The notes under the pieces were generated by a model. The model was not told the origin of the DNA. It searched no databases and saw only the letters and a program-made list of their open reading frames with translations. A stretch of DNA of 64,000 nucleotides, from the NCBI GenBank assembly GCA_910588095.1, contig CAJUQH010000003.1, forward strand, positions 96,042-160,041. Direction: 5' to 3'. The translations under genes were made by a program, and so were the position numbers. Positions within the stretch are counted from its first letter, which is position 1. Each line of letters opens with the position of its first letter. This document shows positions 9,877 through 19,151 of this stretch, in pieces. Origin of the DNA: an uncultured Eggerthellaceae bacterium (GTDB lineage: Bacteria; Actinomycetota; Coriobacteriia; Coriobacteriales; Eggerthellaceae).

Positions 9877-9918
9877 AACAGAATACGACGTGCTCCTTCG
9901 GGAAAGGGAACACTCACC

Positions 9919-12900
9919 ATGGAACTCGGGAAGGTTCTATCATCATCGTTCAAGCCCTGCATGGGCATCATCCTGTCTGTCGTCTTGGCATGGGGCCTGC
10001 TGCCCGCTGATGCCGTGGCAGAAGGCGTGGGGGGGGTAGTCCTCTAAGCCAATCCGAATCAGGTGCTGGTTCGGATGATCTTTCAACCTCTGAAGAAGCT
10101 GCGGAAGGCGGTGCAGACGCTGATGCGGAAGGCGCATCCTCCGTCACTCTGAGCGAAGGGGCCGAAGGCCCCGCGGTCGAAGGGTCCGGCCAAAGATCGC
10201 AAACCCTGGCCTCTGCCCTTGCGGGCAAGCCCGCCGCCTTCGTCAACGCTGACGTGGCCCTCGATGGCGAGCCTGTCATCGGCTCCTTCACCGTCGGCGG
10301 CCTCACCTTCGCCGTCACGGGCGAATCGACCATCGAGCTTGTCGGGGCCTCGCCTTCCGTCATCCTGAGCGGAGGCAGCGAAGCTGCCGAAGCCGAAGGA
10401 TCCGATGAAAGCCACGCCAGCGAAGCTGGCGTCGCCAGCCTCATCCTCCCTGAATCCGTCACCTACGAGGGCGTCGACTATACCCTCGCCTCCATAGCCC
10501 CCTACGCCTTCTACCTCTCAGGTGTGACGGACCTCACCTTGCCTGCGAGCGTGAGCGACGTGGACGACCGCGCGTTCCGCTCGAGCGACGTGGCCAACGT
10601 CTCCGTTGCCGAAGGCAACCCAACCTATTCCTCACACGACGGCGCGCTCTACAGCGCCGACAAGACCCGCCTCTTGCTCATTCCCGAGGGCAAGCAGGGC
10701 GCCGTCCGCATACCAGCGGCCGCGAAGGCAGCTCCTCCGTCTGCGTTCTCGCATTGCGCAGGCGTCGATGCCATAGCAGCCGATGCGGACGGCGCAGCAT
10801 TCGCCTCGGAGAATGGTCTTCTATACGACGCCTCGCTCACGACCCTGCTGCGCGTGCCCGCAGGCGCAACCGAGATAACCATCCGCGAGGGCTGCACCAC
10901 CATCGCTGCCGGCGCCCTTGAGGCTTGTGCGAAGCTCGCGACCATCAACGCGCCTGCGTCGGTCACCTCCATCAGCCCTGACATCTTCCATGCGATACCA
11001 ACCGTGAGCCTGCCTGCCGCATCCGTCATCTTGGGTGAAAGCGGTGAAGCTACCGGAGCCGAAGGATCTAACGAAGGCCATGCTAGCGAAGCTAACGCCC
11101 AGCTCACCGCTATGGTCGCCTTGTCTTCAGCAGATGATGACCTTCCTGAAGCCAGCCCTTCGACCATTGTGGTCAGCGTTCCTGAAGATGGTGATGGCGC
11201 GCCGTGGAAGGCGCTAGGCTTCAGCGTGGAGGATCTGATAACCCCAGAAGCAACTATGGAATCTGGGGAAGCATATACTGCAAAAAACCTTTATGAGAAT
11301 GATGGGGTCAACTTATGCTGGCCGACGGATATCCGATACAACACCCATACGACCTTAGGTGATCGAGTTCAGAACGTGACTCCCGATGAATGGGTTGGCC
11401 TTTCCAACTCAGTTACCTACTATCGATTCTACCAGGGGGCATTTTGGACGGCTCATAGCAAGCAAACAGAGCTGAACAGGTGGGGTCTCAATGAAAACCG
11501 CACAGGTGTGACCAAAGTGGAGGTCGGACCATCTCCCACGGAATTATCGCCTCTCGTAGAGTCCAGCACGCTCATTCCCTTAGAGGGAGTGCTTTACGTT
11601 TCCGTAGATGGGGCACGCGAACGGCATACTGTTGCATGGGATGCAGGTTACGCAGAAGGTGAGAGCCAGGTAGATGAAGTGGAGTATGGCCGCACGACGA
11701 TTGCTCCGCAAGTAGAGCGTGCTGGCTGTGAGTTCTTGGGCTGGTCATCGTCTCACGATATGGCTGATATGGTCTACGGCGACCGGGAGCGGACAAAGCC
11801 CATTTACGAAGATAAGGTCTACTACGCATGTTGGAGGTTCGCCGACTGCGACCTTGGCTTCGACGTTGATTCTGAACCCGGCGACGAGGACTACCCAGGC
11901 GTCGACAAGCCCGAGCAGACGATAACAGGGGAGCAGATAGAGAACGGGCATCATGTCGAGATAGAAGACCCCAAGCGCCCAGGGTATGTCTTCCAAGGGT
12001 GGACCATCCCCGATGCGAGCGGGACGCATGGGAACCTGAGCTCTCTCGTCTACGAGGGCGAGGACGGCAAGTGGTACGTGGATGCCTCCAAGCTTCCAGA
12101 CTACGCAGGAGAAGACGGGCGGGTAGAGCTCACAGCTCGCTGGACCTCCGTCATCAGCGTTGACGTGCCAAGCTCGGTCACGTTCTATGCCGATGTGGTC
12201 ACGCAAGGAAACGAGTCACGCGAGGGCTTGGCCTCGGGCGCCTTCGGCCAGAGCAAGGTGCAAAGCCTGTCCGAGGTGGACCTTCGCATAGTGGGCCTCG
12301 AGTCCGAGCCGGTGCGCGGCAACGGCACGACGAGCCTGGGCGCCACCGACCTCATCAAGAGCAAGGACGGCAAGCCGGTGTCGACCACGGTGGACATGCT
12401 GTTCAGCGTGTACCCGGTGGAGAAGGCGCCGAGCGAAGGCGACCTCAAGGACCCAGGCCGCAAGTCGGAGAAGCCCGAAGGGGCAGCGAGCTTCGCCCTC
12501 GACGACATATTGCTCGAGAAGGAGTTCGCATCAGCTGACTTCTCCATACCGGCAGGGAAGTCCTTGAGCCTGGGCTATCGCTTGAACCTTCAGGAGGCAG
12601 GGGCTGTCCTCGACTATGATAAGCTCTCAACTCTTAGCGAGGGCACCTCCGCCTCCATCGCGAACATCAGCTATTGCTTTGCAGCGGATGCCATCCCGTC
12701 TGATTGGGGGGAGCCCTTCTGGTTCGAGAACAGGGACGAGGGCTTGGGCCGCACAGGATACCACTGCCTCAACGACATCAAGGCCGCAGCCGATGACCTG
12801 TCAGCTCACGCAAGCGACCCGGCCCAGTCCGAGCACTACAAGCTCTACAGCTCCCTTGTTGGCACGGGCACCTTCCACTTGAAGGTCGATGGCCGCTACC

Positions 12901-13520
12901 TCGATGTGCAGCTGCTCGGCATCTGCCAAGACACCAAGACCTCAGGTGGCAAGGCGGGCCTCACGTTCCAGACCAAAGACATCTATGCTCACTCTGGCAT
13001 AAGAAGCAGCGCAGCTGGTGGAGGCGAGTTCCCGTGCCAGATGAACCCAGCTGGCTCTAAGTCAGACGGCTGGGCATCTTCGGCCATGAACGATGCTTTG
13101 CGCTCTATCTTTTGGGGCTATCTGCCCGAAGAAGTGCGGGCTGCCGTCGTGGGTGTAGACAAGTTCCAGCAGCTCTATGGAGATGCAACGGGTAGTTACT
13201 TGCAGAAAACCTCCGATGAGACTATTTGGCTGCCATCGATGTATGAGGTGTTCGGCACGACATTCACTTACTATAACGACTCCGAAGGCATACCGGTTGA
13301 TGGCTATATCCCTTTCCAGTATCAAGCTTATGCGGGCAACGGTGGCTCCGAGGCGAATGCCAAGGCCGTCAAGACCTACAACGGGTCCGCAAGCCGTTGG
13401 TGGCTGCGTTCGGCCCTTCGGGACAATGCCGAGCAATTCTGCATTGCGTATTCGGATGGTTATCGCGGCGGCAATCCTGCGAGCGACACCCGCGGAGTAG
13501 CGCCCTGCTTTTGCTTGTAG
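9919..13520 (+). CDS. Large BspA/InlB-like surface protein 1, interrupted by a G8 frameshift
   Basis: The ATG at 9919 starts a signal peptide (hydrophobic run GIILSVVLAWGLL, then ADAVAEG). The frame then stops at 10045-10047. The rest of the protein is open in another frame without a stop from the G8 tract (10029-10036) to 13520. One extra G would join them into 1200 residues, exactly the length of paralogue 2. Domains: Ala/Glu/Ser linker; LRR_5-like BspA repeats (about 10440-11010); a divergent, less GC-rich cassette (about 11160-11850); a Listeria-Bacteroides repeat with GYVFQGWTIP (about 11850-12150); a stalk region; and a C-terminal DUF6273-like domain ending APCFCL. No LPXTG or C-terminal membrane helix is seen. 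The predicted role is a secreted or surface adhesin. The interruption could be phase-OFF state, a true mutation or a sequencing error. Confidence 0.8.
10029..10036 (+). repeat. G8 homopolymer at the signal-peptide/mature-protein junction
   Basis: Eight consecutive G bases. Upstream codons read GAA-GGC-GTG into the tract. Downstream, the continuous long frame (GGT-AGT-CCT-CTA-AGC) is displaced by one base. Nine or six Gs would restore the reading frame. This is the position and composition typical of slipped-strand phase switches. Confidence 0.75.
10141..10190 (+). repeat. REP-like repeat inside surface protein 1, copy a
   Basis: CCGTCACTCTGAGCGAAGGG followed by GCCGAAGGCCCC and GTCGAAGGGTCC. 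It resembles the GTCATTCTGAGCGAAG...GTCGAAGGATC repeat found at other places in this window. Here it encodes part of the Ala/Glu/Ser linker in frame. Confidence 0.5.
10358..10432 (+). repeat. REP-like palindromic repeat inside surface protein 1, copy b
   Basis: Starts GTCATCCTGAGCGGAGG and contains two small palindromes, GGCAGCGAAGCTGCC and GCCAGCGAAGCTGGC, with CCGAAGGATCC between. It encodes an in-frame linker immediately before the LRR-like domain. Paralogue 2 has a near-identical copy at the same protein position. Confidence 0.6.
11023..11098 (+). repeat. REP-like repeat inside surface protein 1, copy c (diverged)
   Basis: CCGTCATCTTGGGTGAAAGC, then GCCGAAGGATC and GCTAGCGAAGCTAACGC. The order of elements is the same as in copy b but with more substitutions. 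It encodes a linker between the LRR-like part and the divergent cassette. Confidence 0.45.
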
Positions 13521-13567
13521 CATGATGAATAGTGCACGTCCCCTATTCATCGTCCCTATTCATCATG
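13521..13567. terminator. 12-bp inverted repeat immediately after surface protein 1
   Basis: CATGATGAATAG (13521-13532) and CTATTCATCATG (13556-13567) are perfect inverted repeats starting at the base after the stop codon. A further partial copy CTATTCAT lies at 13543-13550. It probably ends or protects the transcript. No T-run follows, so a standard intrinsic terminator is not certain. Confidence 0.5.
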
Positions 13568-13644
13568 GTGCTAGTTCAAACGACGACCATCGTCCAAGCG
13601 GTGGGGAAGGGAAGGGTCGAGGCCGACTCGCGCAGCAAAACAGA

Positions 13645-13675
13645 GGAAGGCCCTGCTTACGGCAGGGCCTTCCGC
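13645..13675. terminator. Strong GC hairpin in the gap between convergent genes
   Basis: GAAGGCCCTGC and GCAGGGCCTTC form an 11-bp stem with a short loop (13647-13673 core). It is the best terminator candidate for the minus-strand TVP38 gene and may also stop plus-strand read-through. The rest of 13568-13937 shows no gene. Confidence 0.6.
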
Positions 13676-13849
13676 ATATAAATGCCTAAGCGAGCGTCCC
13701 TTCGAAGGGCGCACGCCCTGAGAAGGGTTCAAGCGAGGAGGCCGAGCTCTTGCCTGAGCCGCCGCGCTCGCGAGAGCCCGAGCACCCATGGCTGGTGGCG
13801 CGCCTGAGATAAGGTGTCGCGAAAGCTGGACGCTTCCGCCCCTGATATT

Positions 13850-13896
13850 GGATCCCTCGACTGCGGCGCTCGCAGCGGCTTCGCTCGGAATGACGA
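13850..13896. repeat. Intergenic copy of the REP-like repeat
   Basis: On the minus strand it reads CGTCATTCCGAGCGAAGCC, a short GC palindrome, then GTCGAGGGATCC. This is the same ordered motif seen inside surface protein genes 1 and 2, here outside any gene, showing that it is a dispersed genomic repeat. Confidence 0.6.
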
Positions 13897-13937
13897 TAGG
13901 CCGCTAGTGGGATGCAGCGCTTCCGCTCTGCGAGGCG

Positions 13938-14813
13938 CTATTCAGCGTTGTTCTTCGCGTCCATGCGCTTGGCGACGCGCCCGTACACCAGCAGCGCCAC
14001 CACGGCTATGAGCGCGGTCACGGCGAAGATGGCGATGCTCTCCGCGTAGTCGCCCGTGGCTAGCCCCGATGCGGCGTAGGTCGAAAGCGCGATGCCCGGC
14101 AGGCGTGCCAGGTTGCTCAGCAGCACGAACGTGGGCAGCTTCATGTCGGTAAGGGGCACCAGGTAAGTGAACACGTCCTTGGGCAGCCCGGGTATCAGGA
14201 ACAGCACGAACACCAGCATGTTCAGCTTGCCCGTGCGCTCGAAGGCGCGGAATTTCTGCAGGGCGCCCTCGGGTACCATGGCCTGCACGAAGGGCATGCC
14301 CAGCTTGTGCACCAGCACGAAGATGAACGCGCTGGATATCACGCATCCGATGAAGATGATGAGCGCCCCCACCCAAGGGCCGTATATCATGCCGGCGGCT
14401 ACCTGCACTACCTCGCCAGGGATGAACGCCACCACTATCTGGAGGAACTGCACTGCCAGCAGGATGAGGAACCCGGCTGGCCCGGCCTCGCGCACATCGC
14501 GCGTCACGCGCTCGAGCCCGCCTTCCGAGAACAGCTCGCCGATGAGGGGCCACAGCAGCACCACGGCTATTATCATCACGGCGAAGAAGGCTATCAGGCC
14601 GCCGAACTTCAGCACGTCGGCCATGGGCATGGCGTGGCCGCGCACCGTGGTCTCGCGGGTTGCATCGGCCTTCAGCTTGCGGGCATCGGCGCGCAGGTCG
14701 TCGGCGATTTGGTGCTTGGCATCCTCGATGGGCGCGCCTTGGGCCCGGGGGGCAGGTTGGAATTCGGCTCCTGCGGTGGCAGGGCTGGTCGTGGTAGGAT
14801 TAGTCTTCGTCAT
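13938..14813 (-). CDS. TVP38/TMEM64 (DedA-like, VTT domain) membrane protein
   Basis: 291 residues. A hydrophilic N-terminal tail of about 75 residues precedes a first membrane helix (FGGLIAFFAVMIIAVVLLW). A VTT/SNARE-associated core follows with FIPGEVVQVAAGMIYGP and the re-entrant signature FLIPGLPKD, then further membrane helices. Such proteins act in membrane-lipid transport or homeostasis. The ATG at 14813 overlaps the end of the upstream PRC-barrel gene by 14 bp in another frame, so translational coupling is likely. A longer frame upstream is the shadow of that neighbour. Confidence 0.85.
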   Translation of the reverse strand: MTKTNPTTTSPATAGAEFQPAPRAQGAPIEDAKHQIADDLRADARKLKADATRETTVRGHAMPMADVLKFGGLIAFFAVMIIAVVLLWPLIGELFSEGGLERVTRDVREAGPAGFLILLAVQFLQIVVAFIPGEVVQVAAGMIYGPWVGALIIFIGCVISSAFIFVLVHKLGMPFVQAMVPEGALQKFRAFERTGKLNMLVFVLFLIPGLPKDVFTYLVPLTDMKLPTFVLLSNLARLPGIALSTYAASGLATGDYAESIAIFAVTALIAVVALLVYGRVAKRMDAKNNAE

Positions 14814-15594
14814 CGCCGTTCCGTGCTTTGTCGTACTCTTCCTTGAAGGCGGCGAACATGCCGGTTGCGCGTCCCAGCTGGCGCCCGGTGGCGAACGCGG
14901 CCTTGCTGGCTGCGGCACCGGCCGCATCAGCGGCCTTCTGGGCTTTGGGGGCGGCGGTCGCTGCGGCGCGTTTGGCCTTGCTGGTCACGACGGCCGTGGC
15001 CTTGCCCGCAGCTTCGGCGGCACCGCCCGAAAGGGCGCTTTCCGCATCGCCTTTTATCAGGATAGCACCAGGAAAGCCCTCCAACGGAATCTTACGGAAT
15101 CCTAAGATGCTCTCTGCAGAAACCACACGACGGCCCAGCAGCGCGTTGGCGGTGGCGCCTTGCGATGCCTGCACCTCGACCACGGCCCCAGTGCGTGCAT
15201 CGAAGCTCACCGAGCCCACCGTGCCCAGCACCGTGCCATCTTCTGCCATCAGGGGCATGCCAGCCCATAGCACGCAGTCGTCCAGGCTCACGCCTAGGGC
15301 CTTCTCGGCGCCCCTGCCGGTGCCGGCATCGTCGTCGCCTACCACCACGCCGCCCTCGACCCAAGTGCAGCCAGCTAGCGCTGCGAACGCATCGCCGCGC
15401 TTGAACATGAGGGCGGCATCGGGGCGCTTCACCAGCAGCCCCACGCAGCGGGCCTCGGTAGGGTGGAACACGCACCCGTGCACCTTGCCCAGCTTCTTCA
15501 ATGCTTCGGGCTCGGCCTTGCGCGGGCAGCGCCGGTACACACGAGTGCCCGCCAGGTCGTGCGTGTTCAACAGGCGCGAATCCATGGCGGGCAC
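14800..15594 (-). CDS. PRC-barrel domain protein with Ala/Lys-rich tail
   Basis: 264 residues. The N-terminal two-thirds carries PRC-barrel-like beta segments (LAGTRVY...LGKVHGCVFHP and DGTVLGTVGSVSFD), which usually bind RNA, protein or small ligands. The C-terminal 80 residues are low-complexity Ala/Lys helices (KAKRAAATAAPKAQKAADAAG). No signal peptide is visible. It lies between the YtxH-like and TVP38 genes on the same strand and overlaps the latter. Function is unknown. Confidence 0.65.
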   Translation of the reverse strand: MPAMDSRLLNTHDLAGTRVYRRCPRKAEPEALKKLGKVHGCVFHPTEARCVGLLVKRPDAALMFKRGDAFAALAGCTWVEGGVVVGDDDAGTGRGAEKALGVSLDDCVLWAGMPLMAEDGTVLGTVGSVSFDARTGAVVEVQASQGATANALLGRRVVSAESILGFRKIPLEGFPGAILIKGDAESALSGGAAEAAGKATAVVTSKAKRAAATAAPKAQKAADAAGAAASKAAFATGRQLGRATGMFAAFKEEYDKARNGDDED

Positions 15595-15624
15595 TGAAAA
15601 CGTCAGAGCGAAAAGGCGGAGCGG

Positions 15625-16143
15625 CTACTTGCCGTGCTTGGTGGCGGCTGCCAGATCCTCGACAGCCTTCTTGGTGCCGTCGACAGCGTCGGAAGCCTTG
15701 TTGCCGGCCTCCTTGACAGCGTCCTCGGCCTTGTCGGTGGCAGCAGGGATGACCTCATCGGCCTTCTTGGCGGCCTCATCAGCGTTCTTGCTAACCTGGG
15801 CTGCGATGCGGTCGCGGGCAGCGTCGATCTTCTCGCGCAGCTCGTCGCTCTTTTCGCTCACTGCGGGCATCACGTTGCTGGCGGCGTCCTGCACGTTCTT
15901 GATGACCTCTTGGCCCTTGGCCACGGCCCCGCTTGCCAGCTCCTGGCCCTTCTCGGTGGCCTGCTGAGCGAACTCCTGGCCTTCCTTCAGAGCCTGGTTG
16001 CCCCAGCTCTGAGCGTCGCTTGCGATGCTGGTGGCCTTGTCGGCCACGATGGCGCGGGTCTCCTCGCCAGAGCGAGGGGCCATGAACAGGGCGCCGATCG
16101 CACCGACGATGCCGCCCAAGATGAAGTATCCGAACCTTGCCAT
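15625..16143 (-). CDS. YtxH-like stress/envelope protein
   Basis: 172 residues. The N-terminus is a single membrane or signal-anchor segment with the YtxH pattern (FGYFILGGIVGAIGALFMAPRSGEETR). It is followed by a long amphipathic Ala/Lys/Asp/Glu helix repeated in about 11-residue units (QEFAQQATEKGQELASG and similar), as in LEA-like or YtxH proteins. The ATG at 16143 is supported by AAGGAG seven bases upstream. A longer upstream frame has no support. The likely role is in stress tolerance at the membrane; partners are unknown. Confidence 0.8.
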   Translation of the reverse strand: MARFGYFILGGIVGAIGALFMAPRSGEETRAIVADKATSIASDAQSWGNQALKEGQEFAQQATEKGQELASGAVAKGQEVIKNVQDAASNVMPAVSEKSDELREKIDAARDRIAAQVSKNADEAAKKADEVIPAATDKAEDAVKEAGNKASDAVDGTKKAVEDLAAATKHGK

Positions 16144-16295
16144 GATTAACTCCTTAAATCTTCTAGGGGTTGACCTGATTGGCCCATTATAGGGAACGTC
16201 CTGCGGTGCGCTCGGTCGGCAGGGCGGTGGTTGCTGTTTCGTCACCGTGCCGCAATCAAGCCCCGCAAGGCGCCGCCCAAGGGCCGTTCCCTTCG

Positions 16296-17303
16296 CTAGA
16301 ACGACACTCCGCGCTCGTAAGCGTGCTGCACCAGCGTGTCCATGAGCGCTGGCAGCGTGATGCCGGCAGCTTCGCATGCCATGGGGAACAGCGAGCGGTT
16401 GGTCATGCCCGGGCTTACGTCCACCTCGAAGCAGCGAGCGCTGCCGCCGTCCCATATCATGTCCACGCGGCCGAAGTCGCGCACGCCGTAAGCGTGGTAT
16501 ACCTCAAGCGCCGCGCGCTCTATCTCAGCGCGCATGGCCTGGGCATCGGCCTCGTCAGGCGAGAGGCTGGCCAGGCGCACGGGGCAGAAGAAGTCCACGC
16601 GGCCTTCAGCCATGCGAGCCTCGGCGTCAAAGAAGCCTTCGCGGGCCACGATCTCGACCGGGGGCAGCGCGTGGGCGTCCCACCCGGTGCCCAGGATGGA
16701 AACCGAAAGCTCCACGCCCTCTATCCATTGCTCGATGTTCACGGCGTCGTCGTAGGACAGCGCGTCGAGCACGGCCTCGCCCAGCTGCTCCTGGTCGTCA
16801 ACGCGGTGGATGCCCAGGGCGCTGCCGCCGTGGGCGGGCTTCACGCACACCGGGTAGCCTCCGATGATGCGCTCTGGCACCATGTCCAGCGCCATGGCCG
16901 CGCCCATGTCCTTGAATGCGTCGCGCGCGATGTAGACGCCCTGGGGCCAGCTGGCTATGCCGGCCTCGCCGGTTATGTCGCGGTACTTCTCCAGCGAGGA
17001 GTGCAGCGAGTCCTTGTTCCAAGCGCGGTGGCACATATGGGCCGGCGACCCCACGAAGGGTATGCCCAAAAACTCCAGCAGGCTCTGGATGGTGCCGTCC
17101 TCGCCGTGCTTGCCGTGCAGCGCGTTGTACACCACCTGCGGCTTCTCGCTGCGCAGCGTGGGCACCAGCGCGTCGTTGGTGTCGAGCGCCACCACCTTGT
17201 AGCCTGCTTCCTCCAGCGCGGCGCACACGCGCTTGCCGCTTTCGAGCGACACCTCGCGCTCGAAGGACTGGCCGCCCATCAGCACTGCAACCTTCAATGA
17301 CAT
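16296..17303 (-). CDS. ddl: D-alanine--D-alanine ligase
   Basis: 335-residue ATP-grasp enzyme producing D-Ala-D-Ala for peptidoglycan. The N-terminal GGQSFEREVSLESG motif, HGKHGEDGTIQ (family HGxxGEDG), KPAHGGSALG and the C-terminal EVDVSPGMT signature are all present (the family usually has E-N-PG). The start is taken at the ATG at 17303, 9 bases after AAGGGAG; a TTG six codons earlier is possible. VSP in place of the usual VNT before PGMT is a minor deviation. Confidence 0.92.
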   Translation of the reverse strand: MSLKVAVLMGGQSFEREVSLESGKRVCAALEEAGYKVVALDTNDALVPTLRSEKPQVVYNALHGKHGEDGTIQSLLEFLGIPFVGSPAHMCHRAWNKDSLHSSLEKYRDITGEAGIASWPQGVYIARDAFKDMGAAMALDMVPERIIGGYPVCVKPAHGGSALGIHRVDDQEQLGEAVLDALSYDDAVNIEQWIEGVELSVSILGTGWDAHALPPVEIVAREGFFDAEARMAEGRVDFFCPVRLASLSPDEADAQAMRAEIERAALEVYHAYGVRDFGRVDMIWDGGSARCFEVDVSPGMTNRSLFPMACEAAGITLPALMDTLVQHAYERGVSF

Positions 17304-17387
17304 CCTGCACGCTCCCTTCAAGGCCTCTCATGCCTTCTCATATATAAGTAGGAAGGCGCCCTGCGCGGGCCCCTTTCGCAACTTGCC

Positions 17388-18737
17388 CTAGCTCGCTTCC
17401 TCCGCCGTGCCCGCGTCGGCCTTCTCGACCCGTTCCTTGTACGACTCGATGGCCGCGCGCGTCTCGGGGTCCACCTTGATGGCGCCCGCCTTGATGAACG
17501 CGCGGTACAGCTCCAGGCGCTCGTCGATGACGCCGGCCAGGCGACGGATGGCCTCGGTTATGTTCTCGGGGCTCTCGTAGCTGAAGTTGATGCGCATGGA
17601 GTTGCGCCCGGTCACGCCGTCGGGGAAGAACGAGTTGCCCGGCACGTAGGTTACGCCCGCTTCGAGCGCCGCGCCCAGCATGGAGTCGGTGTCCACGTAC
17701 TCGGGCAGCGTCACCCACACGAAGAAGCCGCCTTCGGGCCGCGTCCAGCGGGCCTCGGGCGGGAAGAACTCGTCCAGCGCGGCTAGCATGGCGTCGCGGC
17801 GCACGCGGTAGGTCTTGATGAACTTCTGCAACGTGCGCTCCCATGGCGTGTCGGTGAAGTAGTGGCGCACCACGGCTTGGTCGAGCGAGCTGCCGCACAG
17901 GTCGGCACCCTGCTTCACCAGGTTCACGCGGCTCAGCACGTCTGCCGGCGCCACCATCCAGCCCACGCGCAGGCCGGGGGCGAATATCTTGGACATGGTG
18001 CCCAGGTAGATGACCCTGTCGTCCAGCACCTTCAGCGGTATCATGTGGCCGCCATCGTAGCGCAGGCGGCCGTAGGGGTCGTCCTCCACCACCAGGAAGC
18101 CGTACTCGCGCGACAGCTCCAGCAGGCGCTTGCGGCGCTCGGGCGCCATGGTCACGCCGCCGGGGTTCTGGAAGTTGGGTATGACGTAGCAGAGCTTCAG
18201 CCGCGGGTTGCCCTTGCCGATGCGCTCGAGCTCGGCTTCGAGCAGGTCCATGCGCATGCCGTCGTCGTCGAAGTCGATGCAGCGCACATCGGGCTCATAG
18301 GCCGAGAACGCCTGCAGCGCGCCCAAGTAGGTGGGGCCTTCGGCCAGGATGATGTCGCCGGGGTCGATGAAGCATTTGGCTATGAGGTCGAGCGCTTCCT
18401 GGGCGCCCGAGGTGAGCAGCACGTCGTCGGGCTTGCAGCGCACGCCCAGGTCGCGCATGAGGTCGCACACCACCTGGCGCGTGGCCACGTGGCCGGGGGT
18501 GGAGCCGTACTGCAGCGCCACGGCCCGCTCGGCATCGTCGTCGAGCGCCTTGCGGGTGGCCTTGCGTATGGACGCGGCGGGCAGCAGCGACACGTCGGGC
18601 ATGCCGCCCGACAGCGATATGATGTCGGGGCGCACTGCGGCCGAGAACAGGTCGCGCACCTTACTGGAGCGCATCTTGGCTACGCGCGTGGCGTTCTTGC
18701 CGCCTATCTCGTCGAAGACGATATGGGCCGTTTGCAT
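17388..18737 (-). CDS. PLP-dependent aminotransferase (MocR-type catalytic domain, no HTH)
   Basis: 449-residue fold-type I aminotransferase of the class I/II group related to 2-aminoadipate and aromatic transaminases. YGSTPGHVATRQVVCD, SGAQEALDLIAKCF, YVIPNFQNPGG and EDDPYGRLRY are characteristic. The PLP lysine lies in GTMSKIFAPGLRVGW. There is no N-terminal GntR domain, so it is an enzyme rather than a MocR regulator. Its substrate is uncertain. It starts 6 bp after the stop of the 135-residue gene and probably shares a transcript with it. Confidence 0.87.
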   Translation of the reverse strand: MQTAHIVFDEIGGKNATRVAKMRSSKVRDLFSAAVRPDIISLSGGMPDVSLLPAASIRKATRKALDDDAERAVALQYGSTPGHVATRQVVCDLMRDLGVRCKPDDVLLTSGAQEALDLIAKCFIDPGDIILAEGPTYLGALQAFSAYEPDVRCIDFDDDGMRMDLLEAELERIGKGNPRLKLCYVIPNFQNPGGVTMAPERRKRLLELSREYGFLVVEDDPYGRLRYDGGHMIPLKVLDDRVIYLGTMSKIFAPGLRVGWMVAPADVLSRVNLVKQGADLCGSSLDQAVVRHYFTDTPWERTLQKFIKTYRVRRDAMLAALDEFFPPEARWTRPEGGFFVWVTLPEYVDTDSMLGAALEAGVTYVPGNSFFPDGVTGRNSMRINFSYESPENITEAIRRLAGVIDERLELYRAFIKAGAIKVDPETRAAIESYKERVEKADAGTAEEAS

Positions 18738-18743
18738 GAAAGG

Positions 18744-19151
18744 CTACCTCCTCAGAAGGTCATTCAAGCACGCGGCGGCGGTCTGCACCGCCTCAAGCGC
18801 GGTTAAATCATCATAAAAGCTTACCTCAATATGGGCGCGCCCGGCCTCTTCGTCCAGCCATAAGGTAATGCCAGAGAACGGGGCGGTAGCAGGGGCGGTG
18901 CTGGCGCGCACCTGTTCGTCCAATATCAGGTGCTCCAGCACGTGGGGGATGGAGGTGCTGTCCATCACATGGCCGAAGCTGGGGCCGACGCCGTTCACGC
19001 AGGCGTGGGCCTTCAGGCTGGGTCGCATCGCGTCCAGGCGCGCAGCCAGCTGGGGGTCCATGGAGCGCGGGGTGCTGGGAGCCAGGGCCACTTCGAGCAC
19101 CAGCCGGTCGGCCTGCACGGTCACCGCCTCGACAGCAAGGGGCTGGGTCAT
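18744..19151 (-). CDS. Small protein resembling the cyanophycin-synthetase N-terminal domain
   Basis: 135 residues, no signal peptide or membrane segment. The central HVLEHLILDEQ motif recalls the HVxEHxALExQ helix in N-terminal domains of cyanophycin synthetase-like proteins, but the ATP-grasp and Mur domains are missing. It starts in an ATGA overlap with the upstream membrane-anchored gene, so the two are translationally coupled. No function is assigned; the similarity is a pattern match only. Confidence 0.6.
   Translation of the reverse strand: MTQPLAVEAVTVQADRLVLEVALAPSTPRSMDPQLAARLDAMRPSLKAHACVNGVGPSFGHVMDSTSIPHVLEHLILDEQVRASTAPATAPFSGITLWLDEEAGRAHIEVSFYDDLTALEAVQTAAACLNDLLRR

Noticed and set aside
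13060..13520. Diversity-generating retroelement variable region in the C-terminal domains of the surface proteins
   Set aside because: The C-terminal domain resembles folds used by such elements and the ends vary between paralogues, but no reverse transcriptase, accessory gene or template repeat is present in the window.
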